Source of the DNA: Coxiellaceae bacterium UBA6002
GTDB taxonomy: Bacteria > Pseudomonadota > Gammaproteobacteria > UBA6002
NCBI GenBank assembly: GCA_002429595.1
Contig: DJAM01000101.1
Coordinates: 1 to 41,962 of the forward strand
Reading direction: 5' to 3'
DNA: 41,962 bases
The translations under genes were made by a program, and so were the position numbers. The notes beneath the pieces are model-generated. The model was not told the origin of the DNA, searched no databases, and saw only the letters and a list, made by a program, of their open reading frames with translations. Of the stretch, positions 1 through 8,654 are shown in pieces (position 1 is the first letter of the stretch; each line of letters begins with the position of its first letter).

Positions 1-4
1 CGCC

Positions 5-62
5 TTCGCGGGAATGACAGGTAGTATTCGCGGAAATGACAGGCAGTATTCGCAGGAATGAC
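5..62. repeat. 22-bp tandem repeat, 2.6 copies
   Basis: Two full copies of a 22-bp unit lie at 5-26 and 27-48, with a partial third copy at 49-62. The unit begins TTCGCGGGAATGACAGG. The same core (CGCCTTCGCGGGAATGACAGG-like) recurs near 40086-40107 and inverted near 39849-39867, so this is a dispersed repeat that has been locally tandemised. The reading frame that opens at 58 begins inside it, which argues against using that start for the next gene. Confidence 0.8.
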
Positions 63-129
63 CGTGTGGAATGAGCTAAAATTACGTTATACCACCAAAG
101 ATTTAGGAAATTTCCCGCGGGAGAGCACC

Positions 130-714
130 ATGAATCGTTTGATATTAAATTCTACCTCGATTGCGCAGTGGTACACCTTGGTTAATGATGCCCAAGATTA
201 TATAGGTAACCGTCTGTCTACTGATCTTGAAAGCTATCTTGTTTTTATGTTGCAACGTTTTACTAATAGGCCGGAGCTTACTCAAAGTGTACTTGCCATT
301 GACTATCTTGAAAGCTTAGAAAGTACGGGTCGAGTACGTGCAGATAAGCTAAGAGATGTGGGAGATAAATGCGTACTGTTTACCGGCTTTTTCCCGGAAT
401 TAGCGGGTAAAAGAAATGTGACAGTAAGCTATTTTGTTGAATTGGGTCGAAAAGCTTATAGTTATCTATCTTCCCAAAATCAGCGAACCTTATCTACAGC
501 AGAGTTATATGACTTGCTTTGCGTTCATTTTATCAAGTTGGTCGACCTCCTATTATCAATGCGCGAATTAAGTGGCGAAAAGCAAGCATTATCGCTCGTT
601 CAAGCAGAAGATTTATGGCGCAATACGGGCAGTAAATATGCTTATAAGATATTGACTAAATACAATAAAAAGGTGATTGCGACCCAGCAAGGTCCTTCAG
701 ATAACTTACATTAA
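130..714 (+). CDS. Conserved hypothetical protein
   Basis: This encodes 194 residues if it starts at ATG 130. The frame stays open back to an ATG at 58, but that codon lies in the 22-bp repeat, whereas ATG 130 has a purine-rich GGGAGAG upstream. The protein is soluble and mostly helical, with no signal peptide or membrane segment. The C-terminal part (residues about 120-175) is leucine-rich and looks like amphipathic helices. I do not recognise the family and propose no function. It is followed by about 65 bp and then the KGG-repeat gene on the same strand, so the two may be cotranscribed, although a separate promoter is possible. Confidence 0.7.
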   Translation: MNRLILNSTSIAQWYTLVNDAQDYIGNRLSTDLESYLVFMLQRFTNRPELTQSVLAIDYLESLESTGRVRADKLRDVGDKCVLFTGFFPELAGKRNVTVSYFVELGRKAYSYLSSQNQRTLSTAELYDLLCVHFIKLVDLLLSMRELSGEKQALSLVQAEDLWRNTGSKYAYKILTKYNKKVIATQQGPSDNLH

Positions 715-792
715 AATCGTTCACAACAAAAAAATCTCTAAGCTGTACTAAACTTTCCAGTATGGATTGATTTTAACAGTTTGGAGGCAATC

Positions 793-1278
793 ATGAATGG
801 AGACAATCGACCTAATCATATCATAGTGGATGGTGCTCGCACCGATAACTCAATGATTTCAGTTCACGAATCTAGAGTACTTGCTGGTAAACGTGCTGCG
901 TTAACCAGAGGCGCTCAAAGTTTGAGTGAAGCAGGTAAAAAAGGCGCAAAAGCACGTAGTCACGAAAGTCGTGTCGCTGGCGGTAAAAAAGCAGCTCAAA
1001 CCCGGGGCAAAGCTAGCCTAAGCGAAGCAGGCAAAAAAGGTGCTAAAGCACGTAGTCACGACAGTCGTGTCGCTGGCGGCAGAAAAGCTGCTCAAACTCG
1101 TGGCAAAGCTAGCTTAAGCGAAGCGGGTAAGAAGGGCGCTAAAGCACGTAGTCACGAAAGTCGTGTCGCTGGTGGTAAAAAAGCGGCTCAAACCAGAGGT
1201 CGTGAAAGTTTAGCTGCAGCCGGTCGTAAAGGCGGTGAAGCAAGAAGCCGTAAAGAAGGGCAAGATCAAGCTAATTAA
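793..1278 (+). CDS. KGG-repeat basic protein (stress/nucleoid-like)
   Basis: This encodes 161 residues from ATG 793, chosen because GGAGG sits at 783-787; an in-frame TTG at 781 would place the start on top of that ribosome site. Residues 24-151 are four head-to-tail repeats of exactly 32 residues (96 bp), each with the pattern S-H-E-S-R-V-A-G-G-K-K-A-A-Q-T-R-G, then a linker, then SEAGKKGAKAR. The first and last units are the most diverged. The GGKK/GKKG motifs match the KGG repeats of general stress proteins such as GsiB. The Lys/Arg/Ala richness also recalls bacterial H1-like proteins. A desiccation/stress or DNA-compaction role is inference. A perfect hairpin follows the stop. Confidence 0.75.
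   Translation: MNGDNRPNHIIVDGARTDNSMISVHESRVLAGKRAALTRGAQSLSEAGKKGAKARSHESRVAGGKKAAQTRGKASLSEAGKKGAKARSHDSRVAGGRKAAQTRGKASLSEAGKKGAKARSHESRVAGGKKAAQTRGRESLAAAGRKGGEARSRKEGQDQAN
954..1241. repeat. 96-bp in-gene tandem repeats
   Basis: The phrase CGTAGTCACGA.AGTCGTGTCGCTGG starts at 954, 1050 and 1146, giving an exact 96-bp period inside the KGG gene. The middle copies are nearly identical at DNA level, so copy number may vary by recombination without breaking the frame. Confidence 0.85.
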
Positions 1279-1290
1279 GGTTTTTATACT

Positions 1291-1314
1291 GTAGCCTGGG
1301 TGACACCAGGCTAC
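1291..1314. terminator. Hairpin between convergent genes
   Basis: This is a perfect 9-bp stem, GTAGCCTGG / CCAGGCTAC, with a 6-nt loop. It lies between the stop of the KGG gene (1278) and the stop of the minus-strand membrane gene (1318). No long T-tract follows on either strand, so it may be a bidirectional weak terminator or a REP-like element. A degenerate relative (GTAGCTTGGGTGCAACCC) follows the giant gene at 39832. Confidence 0.5.
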
Positions 1315-1317
1315 AGG

Positions 1318-3222
1318 TTATAACCTTACGATAGCTGCTTCTGGGTCATCTTCAAATTTTCGAAATTTTAAAACGGGTTCTCTGCAAGTCAGTTCTCCAG
1401 CTTTTAGAAGAGCAGTTCGCTCAGTGGCTTGTTTCTCAGGTGATAGATTATCTGCTTTGAAAAATCCTATCATTCTTAAACGATCCATATTGCCCTCAGC
1501 GAGTAATGGAACGCTTTGTCTTAAAGGCACGCTATTTAATGGATAGCTATCAAATACTTCTGCGCAGGTTTTTTTGCCACAAAACAAACTGAGTAATGCT
1601 TCTTGTTGATCTTGGCTCAATTTTCCGGACTGTAAAAAGCCCATCAACACTTTTAAATATTTCACATCGTCAATTCTATCGATGTAAGCAATCATTGCTT
1701 CTAAGAATTTTTCACATCTAATGACATCTTTGTTTTCTTGTGTCCCTACACCTTGTTGTACCAAGGCTTGTCCTTCACTCGTGACCCAAGGAAACGGATT
1801 GAAATTAAATTGCATGACGGCTATTACTGTCGGTATGAATAACCAAGCTGGGTTAATTGCAGTACTAGTTTGCGTGGAAAAATAACATAATCCTAATATT
1901 AATGTGTTTAGAATCAGCATAGTTTTGGGGTTTTGAATAAAGGCACGTGGCAATCTAACTAAGTTATACCATGCGGCCATATCAGTAAGATGGTGGACTG
2001 CAAAGCTAAAGAAATCCAGTGTCGTGGCAGATTTCTTCCAGGCTTCTTTTATGCCGTGAAGAGCGTATTCTGCTCTTTCATACATCTGACCAGTAACATC
2101 CCAGGAAACGTCATAGGCAATCGCAACTGAGATTAAGAAATCAGGTATAGTGATGCCCCATGCTGCACCTGACGATAGTTTCATTTTCAAGTAATGATCA
2201 AAGACATATACAACGCCATCTTTTGTAATTTTAATTAAACCCCAGACGGATCCTGTGGTGACTGGCAAACTCAATATCTGAAAACATCGACGTAGCCAGA
2301 TTCTATACTCGTAGCTTTTTGGGGGTACCAACAATAGATATTTATAAATCAATTGAAATGTATCCAAATCATTTGCTGGTTTTTTCTTTTGCAAAGCGAT
2401 TAAGGGATGAAGGATTTCCATTTTTCCCTTTTGGTAGAGTTCATTATACGCCACACGGACTTCTTCAAATGCGCTGCTAATGGCTGCTTTTAAAGCACCT
2501 TGTGCATTTGCTATCTGATAGTCTTTTTTGGCAGCTGGACTTAATTGACGTCGAAGAGCAGCAAGAGGTAGCAGTGCGGTGGGAGCCATTCGAAACAAAA
2601 CTGATTTGGCGCTTGCTAGCATCAAAAATACCGATGCCAATAAAACCATTAACGAACGAAATTCGGAGTGAGTACCTTCTTTCTTGTCGAGGGCATACAT
2701 CTGAAAAGCTGCTGCAATAGCGGGTAGTAAGACTATGAGGAATGTGCCAAATGCGAGAAATCCCCGTAGCAGTTTAGCCAATAGTCCAGGGGTGAGGCCC
2801 TCTAGATTATCTTCAGCTTCGCGGACATCATCTGGAACAGATGCTGAAAACTTTTTAATTGGAGGGCTTAGAACGAGGTATTCAAAGAAATAATTTAAAA
2901 TTGTGTTAATGGTAAGTGCACCAAAAACATTCACCCAAGCTCGAAAACGATGGTTCTCGCCTGCATCCTTGCGTGCATAGTCTATGTAAACACTTGAGGC
3001 AATACCTGCAATGACCCAACAAAGTATAATGATTGGAACACCAAAAACTAAGTATCTTAAGGTAAAGTCACTTTCTTTTTGATGGTGGTAATTGGCTACC
3101 TTTAGATAATCAACGAAGGATTTGGTATCTATGGTTGGCGTGGCTGGGATAAGTGCAGCAAGTCTTGCTTCGAGGCTTACATAATCTGGCTGAGGTACAA
3201 CCGGTTCTTCTGGAGCTAACAT
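1318..3222 (-). CDS. Multipass membrane protein, paralogue A
   Basis: This encodes 634 residues with no family I recognise. A short polar N-terminus precedes hydrophobic segments at about 57-80, 98-118, 152-177 and 190-210. A long middle region follows, with further hydrophobic stretches near 435-476, and the C-terminal 150 residues are soluble and helical. It has no cleavable signal peptide, and the layout looks like an inner-membrane or host-membrane protein with several domains. The order of landmarks matches the upstream gene at 3455-5452: a His-His motif (YHHQKESDFT here) just before the first membrane segment, an Arg-Arg motif before a central hydrophobic pair, and a Leu-rich C-terminal helical unit. 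Function is unknown; a secreted-effector role is possible but unproven. Confidence 0.7.
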   Translation of the reverse strand: MLAPEEPVVPQPDYVSLEARLAALIPATPTIDTKSFVDYLKVANYHHQKESDFTLRYLVFGVPIIILCWVIAGIASSVYIDYARKDAGENHRFRAWVNVFGALTINTILNYFFEYLVLSPPIKKFSASVPDDVREAEDNLEGLTPGLLAKLLRGFLAFGTFLIVLLPAIAAAFQMYALDKKEGTHSEFRSLMVLLASVFLMLASAKSVLFRMAPTALLPLAALRRQLSPAAKKDYQIANAQGALKAAISSAFEEVRVAYNELYQKGKMEILHPLIALQKKKPANDLDTFQLIYKYLLLVPPKSYEYRIWLRRCFQILSLPVTTGSVWGLIKITKDGVVYVFDHYLKMKLSSGAAWGITIPDFLISVAIAYDVSWDVTGQMYERAEYALHGIKEAWKKSATTLDFFSFAVHHLTDMAAWYNLVRLPRAFIQNPKTMLILNTLILGLCYFSTQTSTAINPAWLFIPTVIAVMQFNFNPFPWVTSEGQALVQQGVGTQENKDVIRCEKFLEAMIAYIDRIDDVKYLKVLMGFLQSGKLSQDQQEALLSLFCGKKTCAEVFDSYPLNSVPLRQSVPLLAEGNMDRLRMIGFFKADNLSPEKQATERTALLKAGELTCREPVLKFRKFEDDPEAAIVRL

Positions 3223-3416
3223 AAGTTAAATGCCTTGGTAAACTGATTAGGGTCTAATTGTGGCCTGTCTCGAGTCGTAATCAAGGATGTTTAACCTTAG
3301 ATTTTTTTAGTTACTCCTTTATGGACAGTGCCATTTGCTATGATTTTCCAAATTTTAGCGCTCTATCCTGATGCATAATTATGCAAAATTTTGATTTTAT
3401 TTTCAAGTGAAAATTG

Positions 3417-3446
3417 ACGAGAAGTAACCGTTGGGTTACTTCTCGT
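3417..3446 (-). terminator. Strong hairpin after the 665-aa gene
   Basis: A perfect 13-bp stem, ACGAGAAGTAACC / GGTTACTTCTCGT, with a GTTG loop sits 9 bp downstream of the minus-strand stop at 3455. On that strand it is followed by CAATTTTC, a short T-run, so it probably ends transcription of paralogue B before paralogue A. Confidence 0.75.
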
Positions 3447-3454
3447 TTGGTTAA

Positions 3455-5452
3455 TTATCGTTTTACTGATAGTGAAGCATCAGCATCTTCTATACGTTCA
3501 TATGGACCATCACCATCTAAATTTACTGCGGGTCTACCTGTTACACGCCTCCAGCACGCTCCCATTGATGGCCACGTTGTAGGATGAAAAACTCGTGACT
3601 TACCACAGCTTGCAAAAAAATCCGTGACAGGACTGCAGTTGATTGGTGGTAAAGAAGGAAGCCAGCTACTAGCTTGTGCATTATCATCATCGTCATCGTC
3701 ATCGCGTACATACTGATCCTTGTCCGCGCCAGACTTATCTCGATACGCAGCTACTTCACCTTCACCTCCTCTCGCAGCCTTCGCATATCCTGCCGCTCTA
3801 TTAGTTCTAGTATCACCAGTAATGCGACTGAATGTCTCAGCACGAATTTGTGCATTATAGTTAGGATCTAAAATATGCTCTAACAGATCAGCTAATTGAT
3901 CATCGGCAGAGAGAAGATTAACTAATGCTTCTCTATCACCTTCATCCATTGCTAAAAGGCATGCAGCTAGCACTTTAGGGTCCATGCGATATCGTACATC
4001 GTTTAAGTAGTCACGAGTTGTAATAGCAAGACGTGCTCTACTTCTTATTTCATAATCACTCGAATTTAGCGCTTGATGTTCGATTGCTGTAAAGCCTAGC
4101 CCCCAATTAAATAAAGCGTTAAAACCTCCGGCGGAGACCAAAGCCCAATAATGGAATAGATCACGGCCATTGCTTAGAGCGCCACCTTTTTGGAAATAAG
4201 GACTGCTATCAATAAGTTGAGTAGCGGTTACGGTCGAGCCTGTCGCCAACCCTGCGACCACTAGCATCATTCCTAGAGTACTCCAAAAGCGAAGTCTCAT
4301 TGCCAGCGGTAGTCTACCTTCCCCTAGCACTGCACTGGCAAGACTAATACCTACCTGTGATCCTGCAAAAGCGGCTAGATCAAGGAAAGGCAAATTCAAA
4401 GCGCCAGTCGCAGCTAATCTGTTACTATCGGAGGTGTGCATTGTCTCACCGATATTTTGATATGTTTTAGCGACATAGCCTATTAAGCCGCCAGTAATGA
4501 GAAGAGAACCCAGCGTGCCAGGCAATAATCGTCGAGACATCCAGGCTAAAAACGATAAGTCCTGATAAGGTTTTAGTTTTTGTTCTCTTATTTTTGTGGC
4601 AACTGCTTGTAAGTAGCCGGGCGCTTCTGAGTAAGTAGCGGAATCTTCAAAATTATCGAGATCTTTTTCCAAGAATCGTTTAGTAAAAGTTCGCTCGTCT
4701 TTCGGAGCTCTAAATTTAGCTGGGACACGTTCATTAGAACTAAGTATTCCATCTACAAACTGGTTCATAGTGTGTTCATGAGCTGTCACAACGAGTAAAA
4801 ATTCCCGATGTCTTTTATCGCAAGTAAAAGTATCTAAGAGCCAACGCAATTGTGTGCCTACAACGACTCTTTCGAGTGAAAAATAGTTCATAACAGTTTG
4901 GCTGACGCCCACAATTAACTTGCGATGCAATGCACCAATCGTAGCGTTTGCCATTGGAAATGCTGCTAATGCTGAAGCAGGGAGCAGGACAATCCCCTTT
5001 GCAATTTTTCGTATTAGACTGTTGGGATCGCCAATTGCTTGACGTACATGATAAGGTAAGGGTTCGCGAAAGCTATTCAAGGTTGTTAAAGCTGCCAATA
5101 AGCCAAGGCCAACGTTAAGAGACGAACCAGAAATTTGCCAATAAACTTCTAAACCAGTACGGCCATGAGCTGCTTCGTGGATATAAGGTATATATAGATA
5201 CAACGTTGCGAGTGCGTCTATTAAACTTGTCGTAAGAACGATGGCATCTTTCCAGGTAAAACTCGAGTCGTAGAGTTTATGATGAAAGTAGATTAGCTTT
5301 GCTAGGGCATTCCTATCTATTTTTTTGGGGTGAGCTTTACCGTTTCGAGAAGCAGGTTCAACTAACGGTCGATCTTCACCCTCTATCTCTACCAATGCGG
5401 CTGGTGCTGCTGCTTCCTCATCTCTTCTTCTCTCTGTTTTTGTTAGTGCCAT
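3455..5452 (-). CDS. Multipass membrane protein, paralogue B
   Basis: This encodes 665 residues with no recognised family. A charged N-terminal 50 residues is followed by FHHKLYDSSFT at 56-66 and hydrophobic segments at about 69-90, 108-127 and 150-172, plus several between about 310 and 450. The C-terminus is soluble and includes a run of seven Asp residues near 590. The order of landmarks parallels the neighbouring 634-aa protein: the His-His motif, the position of the first helices, an Arg-Arg motif before a Gly-rich hydrophobic pair, and a DYL-x-D-V-R-Y-like C-terminal helix. I therefore read the two as an old tandem duplication. ATG 5452 is preceded by AAGGGGAATAAC on the coding strand, a good ribosome site. 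Confidence 0.7.
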   Translation of the reverse strand: MALTKTERRRDEEAAAPAALVEIEGEDRPLVEPASRNGKAHPKKIDRNALAKLIYFHHKLYDSSFTWKDAIVLTTSLIDALATLYLYIPYIHEAAHGRTGLEVYWQISGSSLNVGLGLLAALTTLNSFREPLPYHVRQAIGDPNSLIRKIAKGIVLLPASALAAFPMANATIGALHRKLIVGVSQTVMNYFSLERVVVGTQLRWLLDTFTCDKRHREFLLVVTAHEHTMNQFVDGILSSNERVPAKFRAPKDERTFTKRFLEKDLDNFEDSATYSEAPGYLQAVATKIREQKLKPYQDLSFLAWMSRRLLPGTLGSLLITGGLIGYVAKTYQNIGETMHTSDSNRLAATGALNLPFLDLAAFAGSQVGISLASAVLGEGRLPLAMRLRFWSTLGMMLVVAGLATGSTVTATQLIDSSPYFQKGGALSNGRDLFHYWALVSAGGFNALFNWGLGFTAIEHQALNSSDYEIRSRARLAITTRDYLNDVRYRMDPKVLAACLLAMDEGDREALVNLLSADDQLADLLEHILDPNYNAQIRAETFSRITGDTRTNRAAGYAKAARGGEGEVAAYRDKSGADKDQYVRDDDDDDDNAQASSWLPSLPPINCSPVTDFFASCGKSRVFHPTTWPSMGACWRRVTGRPAVNLDGDGPYERIEDADASLSVKR
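3682..3705. repeat. Trinucleotide run encoding poly-Asp
   Basis: The plus strand reads as consecutive ATC/GTC triplets, which encode seven Asp in a row in paralogue B. Slippage here would change Asp number without shifting the frame. Confidence 0.7.
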
Positions 5453-5751
5453 GTTATTCCCCTTGCGTTGCTATTTTTAAAAATTATTTCATTTATTTTT
5501 ACCAAAAGAACTCTTGGGCTCGGAACGAGCAAGTTCGCTGGCAGTTAAAGTATTGCAATCGAAAACCTGCGGAAGGTGTTGAAATTATAAAGTAACTCTA
5601 GCGGATAGCAAATTGTTAAACCTTAAGAGAAGATTAAATCTGTTAGAAGTTGACCTTTATGCATCCAAGCTACACGGTTCGTCATCTTTCACTATACAGC
5701 AAGTTTCTGGATCATTGAATCCCAAATGACCATCCAGTACACTCTTTGCTT

Positions 5752-5825
5752 CGGGGTGTAGCTCAGCTTGGTAGAGCACTGCTTTCGGGAAGCAGGGGTC
5801 GCAAGTTCAAATCCTGTCACCCCGA
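5752..5825 (+). tRNA. proK: tRNA-Pro (CGG), island attachment site
   Basis: The cloverleaf is: acceptor CGGGGTG/CACCCCG, D-stem GCTC/GAGC, anticodon stem CTGCT/AGCAG, loop TTCGGGA with anticodon CGG at 5786-5788 and G37, variable region GGGTC, T-loop TTCAAAT, discriminator A at 5825. The loop is identical to that of the E. coli proK product from memory. Two oddities: the T-stem GCAAG/CCTGT has an A-C mismatch at the 52-62 pair, and CCA is not encoded (TTA follows), so CCA would have to be added by the nucleotidyltransferase. The 3' 45 bases recur at 8655 and 26878, marking this gene as an integration target. Confidence 0.9.
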
Positions 5826-5843
5826 TTAATAAGACCTTAAAAT

Positions 5844-5857
5844 AGGGGTCACCCCGA
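5844..5857. repeat. Collapsed tRNA-Pro 3' end relic
   Basis: AGGGGTCACCCCGA, 18 bp past the tRNA, equals the tRNA tail with the 18 bases between its two GTC triplets removed. It is also an 11-bp perfect palindrome (GGGGTCACCCC), so chance or a small hairpin is possible. Confidence 0.4.
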
Positions 5858-6260
5858 CTAAATCTATTTTACGGTTTGCTTTAGATCATGAAAATCTTAT
5901 ATTTAACACGGATCTTATTTAACAGTAATCGACTCTAGAACTCGTCTTATCACTTCACTATCAGGTTTTTGTAATCGATCTAGGGATGACGAATATAAAG
6001 AAGAACTGTTTATAAAAATCTTTAAACAACTTTGCATGAATTTTAATTTGTAGGGTATAAATAATAATTATTTTATAGAAATTGCATTATTTCCCACTTT
6101 TCATATATCACACAGCACTTGACAATGTCAGAGTTGACATTATAAAACTATCTTACCGCCAAGATTAAGAAAAATCAGTGCAAATTTTGGAATAGCCGAT
6201 TCTATTAAGTTATCGGATATTAGTAATCATCAATTATTAAAATTTTTAGCGGAGAATTAA
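5858..6260. other. AT-rich gap at the island's left edge
   Basis: I see no convincing gene here. The sequence is very AT-rich and probably holds the promoter of the small gene at 6261. Confidence 0.5.
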
Positions 6261-6467
6261 GTGCAAAATATTTTTTTCAGCATATTACTAATTTTATTAG
6301 GCATTACTTATCTGGTAAAACCAAATATTTTTAAACGATGGTTTTGGACAAAAACCAGTATTGCTCAAAGATTTTTTGGTCCAGATGGTTACGAGAAATA
6401 TATGCGTTGCCTTGGTATAATTTGTATTTTAGTAGGCATAGCATTGGGCTCATTTGTGGCTTTATGA
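6261..6467 (+). CDS. Small two-TM membrane protein
   Basis: This encodes 68 residues from a GTG at 6261, with GGAGAA about 6 bp upstream. Two hydrophobic segments (about 4-20 and 48-66) flank a basic, aromatic loop containing WFWTK and FFGPDGYEKYMR. It resembles small uncharacterised inner-membrane proteins; I assign no function. Its stop overlaps the next frame's ATG (ATGA at 6464-6467), so the two were probably translationally coupled. Confidence 0.55.
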   Translation: MQNIFFSILLILLGITYLVKPNIFKRWFWTKTSIAQRFFGPDGYEKYMRCLGIICILVGIALGSFVAL

Positions 6468-6673
6468 TCGATAAGTTAATATTCAAAGCAGCAATAGACC
6501 ATCCTGAGCTAATCGCATCAAGTGTCTACTCTTTACTTCAGAATTTATCCGAGCCCTCTGGTGTTGAAGATATTTTGGTAGCTGAAATAGACCCCTTGGT
6601 AGCAGGCGGTTTCGACTTTTGTCATAAATATAATATCCCATTTACTGAAGGAGCGAACTGCTTAAGATTATAG
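6464..6673 (+). pseudogene. Short ORF, possibly a truncated YbaK/EbsC-like protein
   Basis: This encodes 69 residues starting in the ATGA overlap with the upstream gene. The stretch VAEIDPLVAGGFDFCHKYNIP followed by EGANC resembles the middle of YbaK/EbsC-type (Cys-tRNA deacylase-like) proteins, which carry an EIDP...FCE.YG...SANCVVV pattern. Those proteins are about twice as long, so this looks cut off just after the ANC motif. The match is from memory and weak; an unrelated small protein is possible. Confidence 0.4.
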
Positions 6674-7063
6674 GGTGAGTTTCTTTTTAAGTCTTTCAAT
6701 ATGGTTTTGATTAGCATTTTATTTAATAAATAAAAAATAATTTGAGCTTCGGGTTCCCATTTTCTCCTTTCGTTGAGACATCAATTGCCAAATCAACAAA
6801 AAGCCCAGGAACAGCATTGAGACCTGGAGCATCAACCGTGGGCCAAAGCTAAAGTTTCATTCACTTGATTGCAAAAAAAACATTATGTTCCTCGAAATTC
6901 CGTTTTATTTTCTTATAATAGGCTTTGGCATAATTCTTAATATCCTTGCGATTTGGAGGTGGTGCATCTGGATATTTATTACGCAAGCGCTAATTTAATG
7001 AAATCTTTCAGACGCAAGCAGAAGAGCAGGATATAGTAATGATCAATAATATTTAGTTGTACA
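6674..7063. other. Gap with a possible minus-strand ORF fragment
   Basis: On the minus strand from about 6988 to 6857 a frame reads RLRNKYPDAPPPNRKDIKNY and ends SSE-stop, with an in-frame stop just upstream. It reads like the C-terminus of a lost protein, but I do not recognise it. Nothing else in this gap is convincing. Confidence 0.3.
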
Positions 7064-8356
7064 TTATAAATAATCACCCCTATCATCCAACAAGAACAGC
7101 CACAAAGGTAAAACACCTTTAATCGTCATCTTAGGCATTTTAGCAGCAACTATAAAGGTTTTGGCTCTCGTGAATTTTTTCTTCATTTCATCTAACGCCT
7201 GAACTTCCCTTTCTCTAACTTTGTTATCATCTAAATTTTCATAGACCACTTGTATTCCTGTCGTGATTGTATTGCCTTTACGTAGTAAAAAATCAGTTTC
7301 CTTATTATCTTTCCAATAAAATACTTCACCATAGGATAAACGCTGAAGATGATGATTAACCGCTGTTTCTATAAGTTTTCCTTTATCTTCGGAATGGCTG
7401 AATGAAACAACTTGCCTTAGGCCTAAATCAGTAGCATGAACCTTTCGTGGATTACGATTACGCTCACTAACCTTGAAACTGTAGAAAAAGATGAAATCTA
7501 TTACAAAAGCTTCTTGTAAATAACTGCAGTAGTTATTAGCAGCTTCTAAGGATATCGAAAATAATTTTGCGATTCGATTTATTGAGATTAAGTTTGCAGT
7601 TTGTGTTAATAAATGTACAGCAATATTACGCAACATGACAATATCACGCACTTGATGACGCATAGCAACATCTTTAAACAGAATATCATCAAAATATTGT
7701 TTCAATAACAATTGCTTCCTACTTTCGTGATGACTTAAAACAATTTCAGGGAAGCCGCCCCATTGTAGATAGTGATTTAGAGCATGCTGAATCTGCGGCT
7801 CGGCATCAACTTTCAATGTCGTTTTTGGTAAATCAATCTGATTAAATTCTAGATATTCAGAGAAGCTTAATGGTGTAACATGAAAACTAATATGCCTACC
7901 TGTGAGTAAGGTTCCTAGTTCACGAGACATGAGATTGGCGGATGAACCTGTTAGAAAAATTTTAATATCTTCACTTTCATTACGTGCACGCACCCACCTC
8001 TCCCATTGGGGAACATTCTGAATTTCGTCGAAAAAAATATATGCTCTGCCTATAGGATAAATGTTTTCTCTATATGTGCGATAAAGTTCATCAAGTAACT
8101 CGACTCCCAAAGATGGACCTAAGTTAGGTTCCTCAAAATTCATATGCAATATTGCTTCTGATGGGATACCTTTGGTTTCTAAATAATCCATGATTTGATA
8201 CAAGATCGTAGTTTTTCCCGATCTTCGTAGGCCAATTAGGACTATAATTTCAGATGAATCACAAAATGGCGTAATTTTTGAAGTTATATTGCGTTTGAAG
8301 CCACCCTTAAGTGTGGCTCGTCCCCATCGATTCCAACGGATAAGATTTTCTAACAT
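7064..8356 (-). CDS. AAA ATPase with DUF4143 domain
   Basis: This encodes 430 residues from ATG 8356; a 15-residue longer frame exists, but MLENLIRWNRWG matches where these proteins usually start. Walker A is GLRRSGKTT at 42-50, Walker B is YIFFDEIQNV, and a sensor-like FLTGSSANLMSRELGTLLTGR follows. The second half matches the DUF4143 pattern, ending with a nuclease-like region (FYWKDNKETDFLLRKGN, a D-x(n)-E-x-D-F arrangement). The family (AAA_14 plus DUF4143) is common in bacterial accessory genomes and its job is mostly unknown. It is the only full-length large gene in the first att segment, so it could be that segment's cargo. It appears intact. Confidence 0.85.
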   Translation of the reverse strand: MLENLIRWNRWGRATLKGGFKRNITSKITPFCDSSEIIVLIGLRRSGKTTILYQIMDYLETKGIPSEAILHMNFEEPNLGPSLGVELLDELYRTYRENIYPIGRAYIFFDEIQNVPQWERWVRARNESEDIKIFLTGSSANLMSRELGTLLTGRHISFHVTPLSFSEYLEFNQIDLPKTTLKVDAEPQIQHALNHYLQWGGFPEIVLSHHESRKQLLLKQYFDDILFKDVAMRHQVRDIVMLRNIAVHLLTQTANLISINRIAKLFSISLEAANNYCSYLQEAFVIDFIFFYSFKVSERNRNPRKVHATDLGLRQVVSFSHSEDKGKLIETAVNHHLQRLSYGEVFYWKDNKETDFLLRKGNTITTGIQVVYENLDDNKVREREVQALDEMKKKFTRAKTFIVAAKMPKMTIKGVLPLWLFLLDDRGDYL

Positions 8357-8654
8357 ATTGTGATCCGCAATGTTTTCAGTATACCAGATAAATAGTATCA
8401 AAATATAATCGGTATGTCGAATGAATTTTTTTGGCTGTAAGGGTGAAGATTAAGCTCAGTCAGTGTCTTGGTTAAGCAACAGCAGGGGGTATTTATTGGG
8501 TGATCCGTAAGTCCACGGTAAGTCCAAGAGTAATGTAAAATAATGAACGTAAGTATTCACCAGTAAACCAGCATCAGTCAATAACCAATTGTTTTTAATG
8601 ATATTATTTGTTCATTGAGATATATGTTAGTTCATTGTGATTCAATGCAGTGAC

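Noticed and set aside
58..129. N-terminal 24-residue extension of the first gene
   Set aside because: The extra codons lie in and just after a dispersed tandem repeat; ATG 130 has a better upstream context.
954..1241. CRISPR-like array
   Set aside because: The 96-bp repeats are coding, without unique spacers; they belong to the KGG protein.
5299..5595. Plus-strand 98-aa frame over the start of paralogue B
   Set aside because: It is antisense to the N-terminus of the 665-aa gene, with no ribosome site and biased composition; it is a shadow.
7064..8356. Anti-phage defence gene
   Set aside because: AAA/DUF4143 ATPases occur on islands, but no partner nuclease, toxin or other defence gene is adjacent, so I kept a neutral call.
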